The notes under the pieces: generated by a model
Database searches by the model: none
What the model was told of the DNA's origin: nothing
The model's input: the letters and a program-made list of their open reading frames with translations, nothing else
Shown: piece after piece, positions 54,435-62,154 of the stretch
Layout of the letters: each line of letters begins with the position of its first letter
Numbering within the stretch: the first letter of the stretch is position 1
Program-made: the position numbers and the translations under genes
Assembly: GCF_024622505.1 (NCBI RefSeq)
Contig: NZ_JANKAS010000001.1
Location: forward strand, 372,001-436,000
Direction of reading: 5' to 3'
Length of the DNA stretch: 64,000 bases
Source: Irregularibacter muris
Lineage (GTDB): Bacteria; Bacillota; Clostridia; Eubacteriales; Garciellaceae

Positions 54435-55430
54435 ATGGTTAAATTATTGGATTCCTTTAATATCAAGGGAATAAATATTAAAAATCGAATAATTATACCT
54501 CCTATGGCTATGAATTTGGCCGATGCACAGGGAGGGGTAACCCAAGAAGTTATTGATCATTATGAAAAAATGGCCAAAGTGGGTGCAGGTACAATTATTC
54601 TAGAACATTGCTATGTCGACATAAAAGGGAAAAATAGCCCGGGTCAATTAGCCATAGATAGAGATGAATGTATAGATGGACTGAGAGAAATTGCAAAAGT
54701 TATTCACAGGCATGGCGTGGCTTGTGGGGTGCAAATAAATCATTCTGGCAGTATTGCTCCCTCTACTGTTATAGGACAAAAACCCATGGGACCTTCCACT
54801 ATTATTCATCCAAAAGGTGATGAAATGCCTAATGAGATGAGCGATGCAGATATTGATGAAGTGAAAAAGAATTTTAAAGATGCAGCTTTAAGGGTGAAAA
54901 AGGCAGGATTTGATTTTGTAGAAATTCATGGATGCCATGGCTATTTATTAAATCAGTTTATATCTCCCATAACCAATACTAGAATGGATGAATATGGAGG
55001 CATAAGGACCAACAGAATTAAATTACCCTTGGAAATAGTAGAAGAAATTCGTCGAGAAGTAGGAGAGGACTTTGCTATTTTTTATAGAATAGCTGCTGCA
55101 GACAATATAGAAGATGGGATTACCATTGATGATGCAAAATATTTAGCTGTAAAACTAGTGGAATCTGGGGTAGATGTGCTGGATGTGTCAGCAGGGTTAG
55201 GAGGAGCAAGATTAATTACCGATCAACAAGGGTATTTTGTTTACCTAGCGGAGGGCATTAAATCCGTAATTAATGTCCCTATAATTACCACCGGAGGAAT
55301 TAAGGAGCCCATCTTTGCATATCATGTTATTAATGATTGTAAAGCCGATATGATAGGTATAGGTAGGGCCATATTGAATGATCCATTATGGGTACAAAAA
55401 GCATATGAACAATTAAAGGACATAGAATAA
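54435..55430 (+). CDS. Old yellow enzyme family NADH:flavin oxidoreductase
   Basis: A 331-residue FMN-dependent (b/a)8 enzyme. It opens with IKNRIIIPPMAMNLA and has HSGS for substrate/FMN binding, FDFVEIHGCHGYLLNQFISPITNTRMDEYGG, DVSAGLGG and GIGRAILNDPLW. The protein lacks the C-terminal iron-sulfur/FAD extension of 2,4-dienoyl-CoA reductase, so it is a short OYE with unknown electrophilic substrate. ATG 54435 follows AAAGGAGG; an in-frame upstream ATG at 54408 has no ribosome site. Confidence 0.9.
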   Translation: MVKLLDSFNIKGINIKNRIIIPPMAMNLADAQGGVTQEVIDHYEKMAKVGAGTIILEHCYVDIKGKNSPGQLAIDRDECIDGLREIAKVIHRHGVACGVQINHSGSIAPSTVIGQKPMGPSTIIHPKGDEMPNEMSDADIDEVKKNFKDAALRVKKAGFDFVEIHGCHGYLLNQFISPITNTRMDEYGGIRTNRIKLPLEIVEEIRREVGEDFAIFYRIAAADNIEDGITIDDAKYLAVKLVESGVDVLDVSAGLGGARLITDQQGYFVYLAEGIKSVINVPIITTGGIKEPIFAYHVINDCKADMIGIGRAILNDPLWVQKAYEQLKDIE

Positions 55431-55432
55431 AG

Positions 55433-55463
55433 AAGAGTTGATTTTATATCACTCTTTTTTTTT
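55433..55463 (+). terminator. Terminator of the OYE-family gene
   Basis: AAGAGT pairs with ACTCTT around a 12-base loop, followed by a long T-run. Confidence 0.75.
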
Positions 55464-55483
55464 ATAAAGAAGGAAATAAGAAA

Positions 55484-55516
55484 TATTTATAGAATATATT
55501 AAATATTCTATAAATA
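55484..55516. repeat. Inverted repeat upstream of a small coiled-coil gene
   Basis: Perfect 14-bp arms TATTTATAGAATAT and ATATTCTATAAATA flank ATTAA. It lies 18 bases before the next ATG region and could be an operator or leader hairpin. Confidence 0.5.
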
Positions 55517-55534
55517 ACTAAAGGGGGAGTTTCA

Positions 55535-55738
55535 ATGACAGCGAATAATTTGATTTCTGTTAAAAAAGATTTGCAAAAGCTTCAAAAACAGTTAAGTCTT
55601 GAGGTAACAAAAGGTAGATATAAGGATACTAACAAAATTAAAACCTTAAAGGAAGAAATTAAAGAAAAAAAGCTAGAGATTGGAAATATCACTAAATCAA
55701 TGATTTCCCAGATTGTTATTGAAACGAAAACTAAATAA
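55535..55738 (+). CDS. Small coiled-coil protein
   Basis: A 67-residue, Lys/Glu-rich protein with a likely coiled coil (VKKDLQKLQKQLSLEVTKG, KIKTLKEEIKEKKLEI). There are no cysteines or membrane segments. AAAGGGGGAG precedes the ATG at good spacing, and a hairpin terminator follows, so it looks like a real single-gene unit. I do not recognise a family. Confidence 0.65.
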   Translation: MTANNLISVKKDLQKLQKQLSLEVTKGRYKDTNKIKTLKEEIKEKKLEIGNITKSMISQIVIETKTK

Positions 55739-55747
55739 GTTTAGTTG

Positions 55748-55775
55748 AATAGGGGCGAAAAGCTCCTATTTTTGT
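55748..55775 (+). terminator. Terminator of the small coiled-coil gene
   Basis: AATAGGGGC pairs with GCTCCTATT (one G-U) around GAAAA, followed by TTTG and TTTT. Confidence 0.8.
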
Positions 55776-55884
55776 TTTATAGATGTTCACCCAGGACAAT
55801 CGAACATTATCTAAGGGAAGAAGCTCTGTTGTCCCTTCTGTTTTAAGGACAAATAAAGAGAAATAAAAAAAGTTATAAAAAGCC

Positions 55885-55913
55885 TTGCAATAGTGTATAT
55901 TGTATACTATAAT
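55885..55913 (+). promoter_or_regulatory. Promoter with GTATAC operator for a rightward small RNA
   Basis: TTGCAA, a 17-base spacer and a perfect TATAAT. The spacer contains GTATATTGTATAC (55895-55907), a 6-1-6 dyad matching GTATACAGTATAC at the pflB promoter in 11 of 13 positions. Confidence 0.75.
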
Positions 55914-55918
55914 AAGGT

Positions 55919-56016
55919 GAACGGAAAATTTATCATATTTAAACTCCCCTTTATGATAATGAATTCCCCTTTAATTTTTAAACCTTGGGTCCCCCACCCA
56001 AGGTTTTTGTTTTTAA
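55919..56016 (+). ncRNA. Candidate C-rich small RNA
   Basis: Between the promoter and a strong terminator lies an RNA of about 95 nt with no convincing gene. A 7-bp hairpin (55930-55936 with 55953-55959) holds ACTCCCCTTT in its loop. A second TTCCCCTTT lies in the linker (55964-55972). The terminator stem AAACCTTGGGT/ACCCAAGGTTT closes a CCCCC loop, followed by a T-run. Three exposed C-runs are the design used by RsaE/RoxS-type RNAs that mask ribosome sites. Confidence 0.65.
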
Positions 56017-56039
56017 CAAATTGATAATATAAAGACTAC

Positions 56040-56213
56040 CTATTGATTATTTTGATTGATCCATTGATCTGGAAATTTCTTTGTATAGAGTTCTCCATAG
56101 TACTTGATCTTCATATTAATAAGACTTTGGTCTTCAATACCTCTTAACATACCCGTAGGCATTGTATTTAACGGATTTTCATTGGAAAGAATATCTTTTT
56201 TTTCTTTAGACAT
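56040..56213 (-). CDS. Small hypothetical protein
   Basis: A 57-residue leftward frame from ATG 56213 to TAG 56040-56042, preceded by AAAGGAGGA at good spacing. The product begins MSKEKKDILSNENPLNTMP, contains TGMLRGIEDQSLINMKIKYYG and ends FPDQWINQNNQ. It is soluble, lacks cysteine and has no recognised family. A consensus ribosome site and coherent amino acid composition support it as a real gene. Confidence 0.6.
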   Translation of the reverse strand: MSKEKKDILSNENPLNTMPTGMLRGIEDQSLINMKIKYYGELYTKKFPDQWINQNNQ

Positions 56214-56518
56214 TGCACTCCTCCTTTACAAGATCGGCTATTACCGCTCTATAAATATAGGGAAGTTTGGTCTTTTGCTAGCAAGAAGAGCTTTCCTATA
56301 TCATATAAAAAGAATAATATTCTCCATCTAAAATCCCTAATACATTATTATTTTTTACAGTTTTCATTATTTTACCCCTGGAAAGTTATATAAGAATCTT
56401 TAGGATCAATCTATAGAAGTTTAGATCAGTAAACTATAGAGTAAATGGTTTTTCTAAAAATAAACATTTTAAAAAAGATTTTTTAGGGAGCCATATATTG
56501 GATTGCATTTATTAATAG
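56214..56518. other. Intergenic region with a large hairpin
   Basis: Bases 56255-56301 can fold with an 11-bp outer stem (ATATAGGGAAG with CTTTCCTATAT, one G-U) and an inner stem around TTGCTAGCAA. It lies in the likely 5' leader of the small leftward gene. A smaller CGGC-type hairpin lies near 56233. The rest is AT-rich, with no gene seen. Confidence 0.45.
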
Positions 56519-56547
56519 TTGAAAAAAGCATGGTGTAAGGATATAAT
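56519..56547 (+). promoter_or_regulatory. Promoter of the 6S-like RNA
   Basis: TTGAAA, a 17-base spacer and a perfect TATAAT. No start codon with a ribosome site follows for about 190 bases. Confidence 0.75.
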
Positions 56548-56553
56548 ATTTTC

Positions 56554-56735
56554 ATGATAGGAGAGATTTATCTTGTTTACGAGCAATGAAATTTTCTCAT
56601 ATCACAAGAAGAGATTGTAGGAAATATCCGCTGACGTAGTCAGAGCAATGCTCAAACAGCACATTTTGTCACAGTCAAAGGATAAGCTACTCTAGTGGAA
56701 ACAACTTTGCTGCTCTTCTTGTACAATTTAAAAAG
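56554..56735 (+). ncRNA. ssrS: Candidate 6S RNA
   Basis: About 180 nt without a gene can fold as a rod. The ends pair (TTGT/ACAA and GAGCA/TGCTC). A large unpaired bubble follows (ATGAAATTTTCTCATAT opposite GAAACAACTT). The inner stem then continues with CAC/GTG, AGA/TCT, GTAG/CTAC, TATCC/GGATA and TGAC/GTCA, ending in small hairpins. Closing stem, central bubble and terminal stem at this length are the layout of 6S RNA, which binds the housekeeping RNA polymerase. I did not verify conserved 6S nucleotides. Confidence 0.5.
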
Positions 56736-56746
56736 GATGTATAGGA

Positions 56747-56983
56747 ATGAGATATATTGCTGGATTAATTATTTTTTTCTCTTTTTGCTATGGGGTATTT
56801 GTAAACTATAAAAAGTTTGCCAAGGAAGCCAATAGAGAAATATTAAAAGAAGTAAGGAAAAATGGATATTCATCCTATAAGGATTATATAAAGGATGCCC
56901 AGAGGAAGGAAGCTGTTCTTAGAAGAAAAAAGAGAACCAGGGAAAGATGGGAAAAACATCATAAAAAATATAAAGAACAGTAA
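56747..56983 (+). CDS. Small single-span membrane protein
   Basis: A 78-residue protein with one N-terminal transmembrane helix (YIAGLIIFFSFCYGVFVNY) and a highly basic cytoplasmic tail ending RRKKRTRERWEKHHKKYKEQ. AAAGGATG lies eight bases before the ATG. No family is recognised. Its start lies just after the 6S-like RNA, so it could share that transcript's readthrough. Confidence 0.6.
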   Translation: MRYIAGLIIFFSFCYGVFVNYKKFAKEANREILKEVRKNGYSSYKDYIKDAQRKEAVLRRKKRTRERWEKHHKKYKEQ

Positions 56984-57115
56984 TCCATGCTTTCTTAGCA
57001 AAAAATAAACTAAGAGAGGACTTAAATGCTTATTACACCTTGAAATAAACATACGAGCTTTAATTTTTAGATAAAATAGAGAAAAGAAATACAAAATAAT
57101 GCAGAGGTGTATTAT

Positions 57116-57439
57116 ATGAAACCCTATAAAATAAAACAACTTCTTAAAAAGATAAAATCTCTTTATAAATATATTTTAGATCAGGAGGTTCCTTTTTATA
57201 AAAAGCTAGCTATTATATTTGGCTTTGTTTATTTACTCTTTCCTTTTGATATTATTCCCGATCCCATATTGGGATTAGGATTAGTTGATGATATTGCAGT
57301 ATTGGTCTTTATTTTTAATGCGTTTCAGGGGGAACTAGATAGATATGAAAAAAAGGCTAACCTTAAAAATAAGGAAAAGGACAATATCATCGAAGATATA
57401 GACTATCAAGTAAAAGATAGAGATGAAAGAGGGGAGTAA
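57116..57439 (+). CDS. DUF1232 family membrane protein (YkvA type)
   Basis: A 107-residue protein. The DUF1232 core KLAIIFGFVYLLFPFDIIPDPILGLGLVDDIAVLVF is complete and contains the conserved P-D-I-I-P-D pattern. The C-terminal tail is charged. The function of the family is unknown. ATG 57116 is chosen because the in-frame GTG at 57107 lies in AGAGGTG. It is followed closely by a small membrane-protein gene. Confidence 0.88.
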   Translation: MKPYKIKQLLKKIKSLYKYILDQEVPFYKKLAIIFGFVYLLFPFDIIPDPILGLGLVDDIAVLVFIFNAFQGELDRYEKKANLKNKEKDNIIEDIDYQVKDRDERGE

Positions 57440-57447
57440 TTATAATT

Positions 57448-57822
57448 ATGGAAAAAATTTTACCTATTGTATTAATACTCATTGGAATTGGAGTGCCTAT
57501 GTATTATACTGGGAGAAATTCTAAACCACAAAATGTTTTTAAGCAAATTATTAAAAACCTTCAAGAAAATCCTGAGGGAATGTGGTATCATTATTTTACT
57601 AAAAGAGGTATGGAGAAATGGATGGCCTGTGAAGATTTTACAGCGGGAAAAATCAAGTCTGTGGATATCCTAGAGTATAATTATGAAAATTATACTGGAA
57701 AGCTAAAAACTAGGCTTAATCTAGAGGAAAATGAATATATATATCATTTTCATTTAGTAAAAAACCCTGATGTCCGTGCCAAAAGCAGATGGGTAATTAG
57801 TGATTTATACAAGGGAAAATAG
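57448..57822 (+). CDS. Small membrane-anchored protein of unknown function
   Basis: A 124-residue protein with an N-terminal transmembrane segment (ILPIVLILIGIGVPMYY), then a soluble region rich in aromatic residues (EGMWYHYFTKRGMEKWM, YIYHFHLVKNPD). I do not recognise the family. It lies nine bases after the DUF1232 gene and probably shares its transcript. GAGGGGAG precedes the ATG at somewhat long spacing. Confidence 0.6.
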   Translation: MEKILPIVLILIGIGVPMYYTGRNSKPQNVFKQIIKNLQENPEGMWYHYFTKRGMEKWMACEDFTAGKIKSVDILEYNYENYTGKLKTRLNLEENEYIYHFHLVKNPDVRAKSRWVISDLYKGK

Positions 57823-57858
57823 AGTATCAATAGAAATTAAAATTATAGGGGGAAAAAA

Positions 57859-58185
57859 ATGCTCACATCTGAACAAAAAATATTAGCTCTTATTTCCCAC
57901 TTAGGAATTTTTGTGGGTTTTCCCATATTAGCTCCTTTATTAATCCTGTTACTTTCCCAAGATGATATTATAAAAATACAGGCAAAGGAAGCTTTGGTCT
58001 TTCAATTGGGATTGGTTATATTAACCTTTATAGGGAAAATATTTATTATCTTATTAATTGGAATACCTATACTGATTTTTGTGGGTATAATTACCGTTGT
58101 TTGCCCAATCGTTGCAGCTGTGTCCTTTATAAAAAATGGATATTACTCTTATCCCATAACAGGAGAGTTGGCAAAAAAGTTATAA
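57859..58185 (+). CDS. DUF4870 family membrane protein
   Basis: A 108-residue protein with three hydrophobic segments and the DUF4870 features LISHLGIFVGFPILAPLLILL, IKIQAKEALVFQLGL and a C-terminal YPITGELAKKL. Function is unknown. AGGGGGAAAA precedes the ATG, and it may be the last gene of a small membrane-protein operon starting at 57116. Confidence 0.8.
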   Translation: MLTSEQKILALISHLGIFVGFPILAPLLILLLSQDDIIKIQAKEALVFQLGLVILTFIGKIFIILLIGIPILIFVGIITVVCPIVAAVSFIKNGYYSYPITGELAKKL

Positions 58186-58293
58186 ATATGGAATTGTTTG
58201 TCCTTTGATTTTGAAAGTTTAATTAATTTCCAGTGTAAATCTACAGAAAAAAGTAAACTCTAGTAGTAATAAACTAAAGGAGGATGATAACTC

Positions 58294-58725
58294 TTGAAAT
58301 TAAAGGATATTATGACAACTAATGTAAAATACGTTACCACACAAGATAATATAACCAATGCTGCAAAAGTGATGGAAAATTTAAATGTTGGTGTAGTGCC
58401 AGTCTGTGAAGGGGAAAGGCCAATTGGTATGATTACAGATAGAGATATTGTTTTACGAAATGTAGCTAAAGGAACAGATTATAATAATACAAGTGTTGGA
58501 GATATTATGAGCAATGGTGTAATCTATGGAACACCTGGCATGGATGTGCATGAAGCAGCAAGTTTAATGGCAGAAAATCAAATACGCAGATTACCGGTTG
58601 TTGAAGATGGAAAAATTGTAGGGATTGTTTCCATAGGAGACTTATCCCTTCAAGATAAACTTATAGATAATGCGGGAGAAGCTTTAAGTAATATATCCCA
58701 ACCGTCACAACCCAATATGTATTGA
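58294..58725 (+). CDS. CBS-domain pair protein
   Basis: A 143-residue protein consisting of two CBS motifs (about 8-60 and 73-125; MTTNVKYVTTQDNITNAAKVM, GMITDRDIVLRNVAKG, GTPGMDVHEAASLMAENQIRRLPVVEDGKIVGIVSIGDLS). Such modules bind adenosine nucleotides or SAM and sense energy state; no effector domain is attached. It starts at TTG with AAGGAGGATG upstream and ends in a strong hairpin. Confidence 0.92.
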   Translation: MKLKDIMTTNVKYVTTQDNITNAAKVMENLNVGVVPVCEGERPIGMITDRDIVLRNVAKGTDYNNTSVGDIMSNGVIYGTPGMDVHEAASLMAENQIRRLPVVEDGKIVGIVSIGDLSLQDKLIDNAGEALSNISQPSQPNMY

Positions 58726-58815
58726 TTATGCAGCACATGAAAGTGCTTAGCGTGGCTTCGATGAAATAGAAGAATTTGCTCTCAGAAGGGCATGATGAAC
58801 TTTCTTATTTTATAA

Positions 58816-58850
58816 AAATATCGCACCCTAATGGGGTGCGATATTTCTTT
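58816..58850. terminator. Bidirectional terminator between the CBS gene and pflA
   Basis: AAATATCGCACCC pairs with GGGTGCGATATTT around TAATG, between convergent genes. Confidence 0.85.
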
Positions 58851-58857
58851 TATATTT

Positions 58858-59595
58858 CTATATTACAGCTTCTATGTTATTGGCTAAAAACATGTCCTGA
58901 ATGGTTTCCATCTCTTCTGGTGTTGGTGTGGGAGTATCTTTCAAAGTGTATTCATATCCCATCTCTTCCCACTTATGGATACCCAAGGGATGGTAGGGAA
59001 GAAGTTCTACTTTTTCCACATTTTTTAAGGACTTAATAAAAGCGATTAATTTTCTTAAATCATTCTTATTATCTGTAATTCCAGGAACCACTACATGCCG
59101 AATCCAAACTTTAATATCTTTATTGGAAAGATATTTGGCAAACTCCAAGATTTTGCCATTATCTTTACCAGTAAGGTCTTTATGACTTATTGGATCGATA
59201 TGCTTAATATCCAATAAAACTAAATCAGTGTAATTTAATAACTCCTCTATTCGATGGATATGGGTATAACCGCAAGAGTCAATGGCCGTATGAATATTGT
59301 GCTTTTTTAATTCCTTAAAAAGAGAAGTAATAAAGGGAGCTTGAAGGGTGGGCTCTCCGCCAGAGATAGTTACGCCTCCCCCTGAAAAATGCAAGTAGTT
59401 TTTATATTTTAGAATATCTTCTACTAGCTGCTCAACCGTAAAGAGATTACCTCCATTGACCTCCCAAGTGTCACAATTATGACAATATTTACATCTTAGA
59501 GGGCAACCTTGCATAAACACTACATATCGAATACCAGGACCATCAACCGTTCCGCAAGTTTCTATAGAATGAATTCTTCCGATATCTTTTTCCAT
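58858..59595 (-). CDS. pflA: Pyruvate formate-lyase activating enzyme
   Basis: A 245-residue radical SAM enzyme that abstracts hydrogen from a PflB glycine to create the glycyl radical. The iron-sulfur motif CxxxCxxC is GCPLRCKYC, and GGGVTISGGEPTLQ is the SAM-binding GGE motif. ATG 59595 is preferred; the in-frame GTG at 59604 falls inside GAGGTG. It lies 34 bases after pflB and is probably cotranscribed with it. Confidence 0.95.
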   Translation of the reverse strand: MEKDIGRIHSIETCGTVDGPGIRYVVFMQGCPLRCKYCHNCDTWEVNGGNLFTVEQLVEDILKYKNYLHFSGGGVTISGGEPTLQAPFITSLFKELKKHNIHTAIDSCGYTHIHRIEELLNYTDLVLLDIKHIDPISHKDLTGKDNGKILEFAKYLSNKDIKVWIRHVVVPGITDNKNDLRKLIAFIKSLKNVEKVELLPYHPLGIHKWEEMGYEYTLKDTPTPTPEEMETIQDMFLANNIEAVI

Positions 59596-59629
59596 ATTTT
59601 TCACCTCATAGGGATATTTTTAAAAAATA

Positions 59630-61861
59630 TTACATTCTTTCATGGAAGGTTCTGCTTAATACCTCTAATTGTTGTTCTCGAGTAAGTTTTACAAAATTTA
59701 CAGCATATCCAGATACACGAATAGTTAATTGGGGATAATTTTCTGGATGTTCCATAGCATCTAAAAGCGTTTCTTTATTTAAAACATTAATATTGATGTG
59801 ATGTCCATTTTGTGCTACATACCCGTCAATAATTGCTTTAAGATTATTAATTCGGTCCTTTACAGACTTTCCTAATGTTTTTGGAACAATGGAGAATGTA
59901 TAGGAAATTCCATCTTGGCTATGGGCATAGGGTAATTTTGCTACTGAATTACAGGAAGCAAGAGCACCTTTTTCATCTCTACCGTGCATTGGATTTGCTC
60001 CAGGGGCAAAAGCTTCACCGACTTTTCTACCATCTGGTGTACTCCCTGTTTTTTTACCATAGACCACATTTGAAGTAATGGTTAAGACTGACTGAGTTGG
60101 AATAGAATTACGATAAGTGGGGTGCTTTCTTATTTTATTCATAAATTCTCTCACCAAGTTTACGGCGATTTCATCAACCCTTTGGTCATCATTACCGTAC
60201 TTAGGGAAATCCCCCTCAATCTCAAAATCAACGGCTAATCCCTGAGTATTTCTTATGGTTTTTACCTTGGCATATTTTATGGCACTTAGGGAATCGGTAA
60301 TAACAGAAAGGCCAGCAATACCACAAGCCATAGTTCGAACAACGTCTTTATCGTGTAAAGCCATTTGTGCCTTTTCATAGGAATATTTGTCATGCATATA
60401 ATGAATGATATTTAGGGCATTTACATAGGTTTCTGCCAACCAATCTAGGGTAGTATCCAATTTATCTAAAACTTCTTGATAGTCTAGATATTCAGAAGTA
60501 ATAGGTTTAGCACTAGGTGCAACTTGGACAAATTTCTTTTCATCTACACCACCATTGATAGCATATAAAAGAGCCTTGGCTAAATTTACTCTTGCTCCGA
60601 AGAACTGCATCTGCTTACCTATTTTCATAGCGGATACACAACAGGCTATACCATAATCATCACCATATTCTGGTCTCATCAAGTCGTCACTCTCATATTG
60701 AATAGAACTTGTATCAATAGATACTTTGGCGCAATAGTCCTTAAAAGCAGAAGGAAGGTGAGTTGACCATAATATTGTAAGATTTGGTTCTGGTGCTGGA
60801 CCTAAATTATAAAGAGTATGAAGAATCCTAAAGGAACTTTTGGTTACTAAGGTTCGCCCATCTATACCCATTCCACCTATGGATTCTGTAATCCAATTGG
60901 GATCGCCACTAAATAAATCATTGTATTCGGGAGTGCGTAGAAATCTTATCATTCTCAACTTCATGATAAATTGATCCATTAATTCTTGGGCTTCATCTTC
61001 TGTAATTATTCCATTTCTCAAGTCTCTTTCAATATAAATATCCAGGAAGGTGGAGACCCTACCTAAAGACATTGCAGCTCCATTTTGATCCTTTACAGCT
61101 GCTAAGTATGCAAAATATGTCCACTGAAAAGCCTCTTGGGCATTTGATGCAGGACAAGAAATATCATAGCCGTAGGATGCAGCCATTTCTTTCATATCCT
61201 TTAGTGCTTCAATCTGCTCACTAAGTTCTTCACGAAGACGAATGACATCTTCGGTCATGGTTTTATTATTTAATTGAGATTTTTCCTCTTCTTTTTTATC
61301 AATGAGAAAGTCAATACCATATAGGGCTACTCTTCTATAATCTCCAATAATTCTACCCCTTCCATAGGCATCAGGTAATCCTGTGATAATACCAGCACTA
61401 CGAGCTTTCTTCATTTCAGGAGTGTAGGCACTAAAGACACCATCATTGTGGGTCTTTCTATATTTAGTAAAGATTTCTTCAACTTGTGGATCAATAGAAA
61501 GATCATAGGCTTGGGCAGAGGATTTTACCATACGGTAACCACCAAAGGGCATAAGGGCTCTTTTAAGAGGTTTATCAGTTTGCAGCCCAACTATTTTTTC
61601 TAAAGCATTGTCAATATATCCTGGTTTATGAGAGGTTATAGTTGAAACAAGGGAGGTATCGGCTTCCAATAACCCATTATTATCCAACTCTTTTTGCATT
61701 AAAATTTTTACCTCGTCCCAAAGCTTTTTGGTACCCTCTGTAGGATCATGAAGAAATTCCTCATTTCCTTCATAGGGCGTATAATTATTTTGAATAAAGT
61801 TACGTACATCAATTTGCTCAGTCCATATATTTTTATTAAAATCATTCCAAGATGAAAACAT
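59630..61861 (-). CDS. pflB: Pyruvate formate-lyase (formate acetyltransferase)
   Basis: A 743-residue glycyl radical enzyme converting pyruvate and CoA to acetyl-CoA and formate. The adjacent catalytic cysteines are in [13 protein letters not shown]. The radical glycine is G718 in VSGYAVNF near the C-terminus. GTKKLWDEV and [17 protein letters not shown] segments near the N-terminus match the family. AGGAGGC precedes the ATG. The promoter carries a GTATAC-type operator over its -10 element. Its product feeds the divergently encoded AdhE. Confidence 0.97.
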   Translation of the reverse strand: MFSSWNDFNKNIWTEQIDVRNFIQNNYTPYEGNEEFLHDPTEGTKKLWDEVKILMQKELDNNGLLEADTSLVSTITSHKPGYIDNALEKIVGLQTDKPLKRALMPFGGYRMVKSSAQAYDLSIDPQVEEIFTKYRKTHNDGVFSAYTPEMKKARSAGIITGLPDAYGRGRIIGDYRRVALYGIDFLIDKKEEEKSQLNNKTMTEDVIRLREELSEQIEALKDMKEMAASYGYDISCPASNAQEAFQWTYFAYLAAVKDQNGAAMSLGRVSTFLDIYIERDLRNGIITEDEAQELMDQFIMKLRMIRFLRTPEYNDLFSGDPNWITESIGGMGIDGRTLVTKSSFRILHTLYNLGPAPEPNLTILWSTHLPSAFKDYCAKVSIDTSSIQYESDDLMRPEYGDDYGIACCVSAMKIGKQMQFFGARVNLAKALLYAINGGVDEKKFVQVAPSAKPITSEYLDYQEVLDKLDTTLDWLAETYVNALNIIHYMHDKYSYEKAQMALHDKDVVRTMACGIAGLSVITDSLSAIKYAKVKTIRNTQGLAVDFEIEGDFPKYGNDDQRVDEIAVNLVREFMNKIRKHPTYRNSIPTQSVLTITSNVVYGKKTGSTPDGRKVGEAFAPGANPMHGRDEKGALASCNSVAKLPYAHSQDGISYTFSIVPKTLGKSVKDRINNLKAIIDGYVAQNGHHININVLNKETLLDAMEHPENYPQLTIRVSGYAVNFVKLTREQQLEVLSRTFHERM

Positions 61862-61894
61862 ATTTATGCCTCCTTTTTATATTCTTTATTACTT

Positions 61895-61907
61895 GTATAC
61901 AGTATAC
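61895..61907. promoter_or_regulatory. GTATAC 6-1-6 operator at the pflB promoter
   Basis: GTATACAGTATAC overlaps the leftward pflB -10 element (TATACT at 61906-61901). The same architecture occurs in the small-RNA promoter near 55895, and a single GTATAC half-site lies at 62087-62092 upstream of adhE. The regulator is unknown; a GntR-like or similar dimer is a guess. Confidence 0.55.
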
Positions 61908-61929
61908 GACATATATAAAATAAAAACAA
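61901..61929 (-). promoter_or_regulatory. Promoter of pflB-pflA
   Basis: On the minus strand TTGTTT (61929-61924), a 17-base spacer and TATACT (61906-61901) lie about 40 bases before the pflB start. Confidence 0.7.
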
Positions 61930-61977
61930 TAGGAATAGTAAAGAATGATAAAAAAATTAAAAAATAACAAAAGTATA

Positions 61978-62007
61978 TTGACAAAAATATAACAAATGGT
62001 TTATAAT
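61978..62007 (+). promoter_or_regulatory. Promoter of adhE with Rex-like box
   Basis: A perfect TTGACA and TATAAT are separated by 18 bases. Bases 61978-61995 (TTGACAAAAATATAACAA) resemble the clostridial Rex consensus TTGTTAANNNNTTAACAA, matching 11 of 14 fixed positions. Rex senses NADH/NAD and commonly represses adhE. Confidence 0.7.
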
Positions 62008-62154
62008 CCTATTAACGATATAAACAAACTTTTTATATCAAGGGAAATAAATAGAAAAAAATCCCAATAAACAAGAAAGGAAGTAAGTATACAACCGAAC
62101 CACCATTTTTTTTAGCAAACATTAGTTAAAAATATAACAATTGGAGGGTTTAAA

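Noticed and set aside
55918..56034. Leaderless GTG open frame through the rightward small RNA
   Set aside because: It would run through the terminator hairpin, has no ribosome site, and the residues look like read-through of C-rich structural elements.
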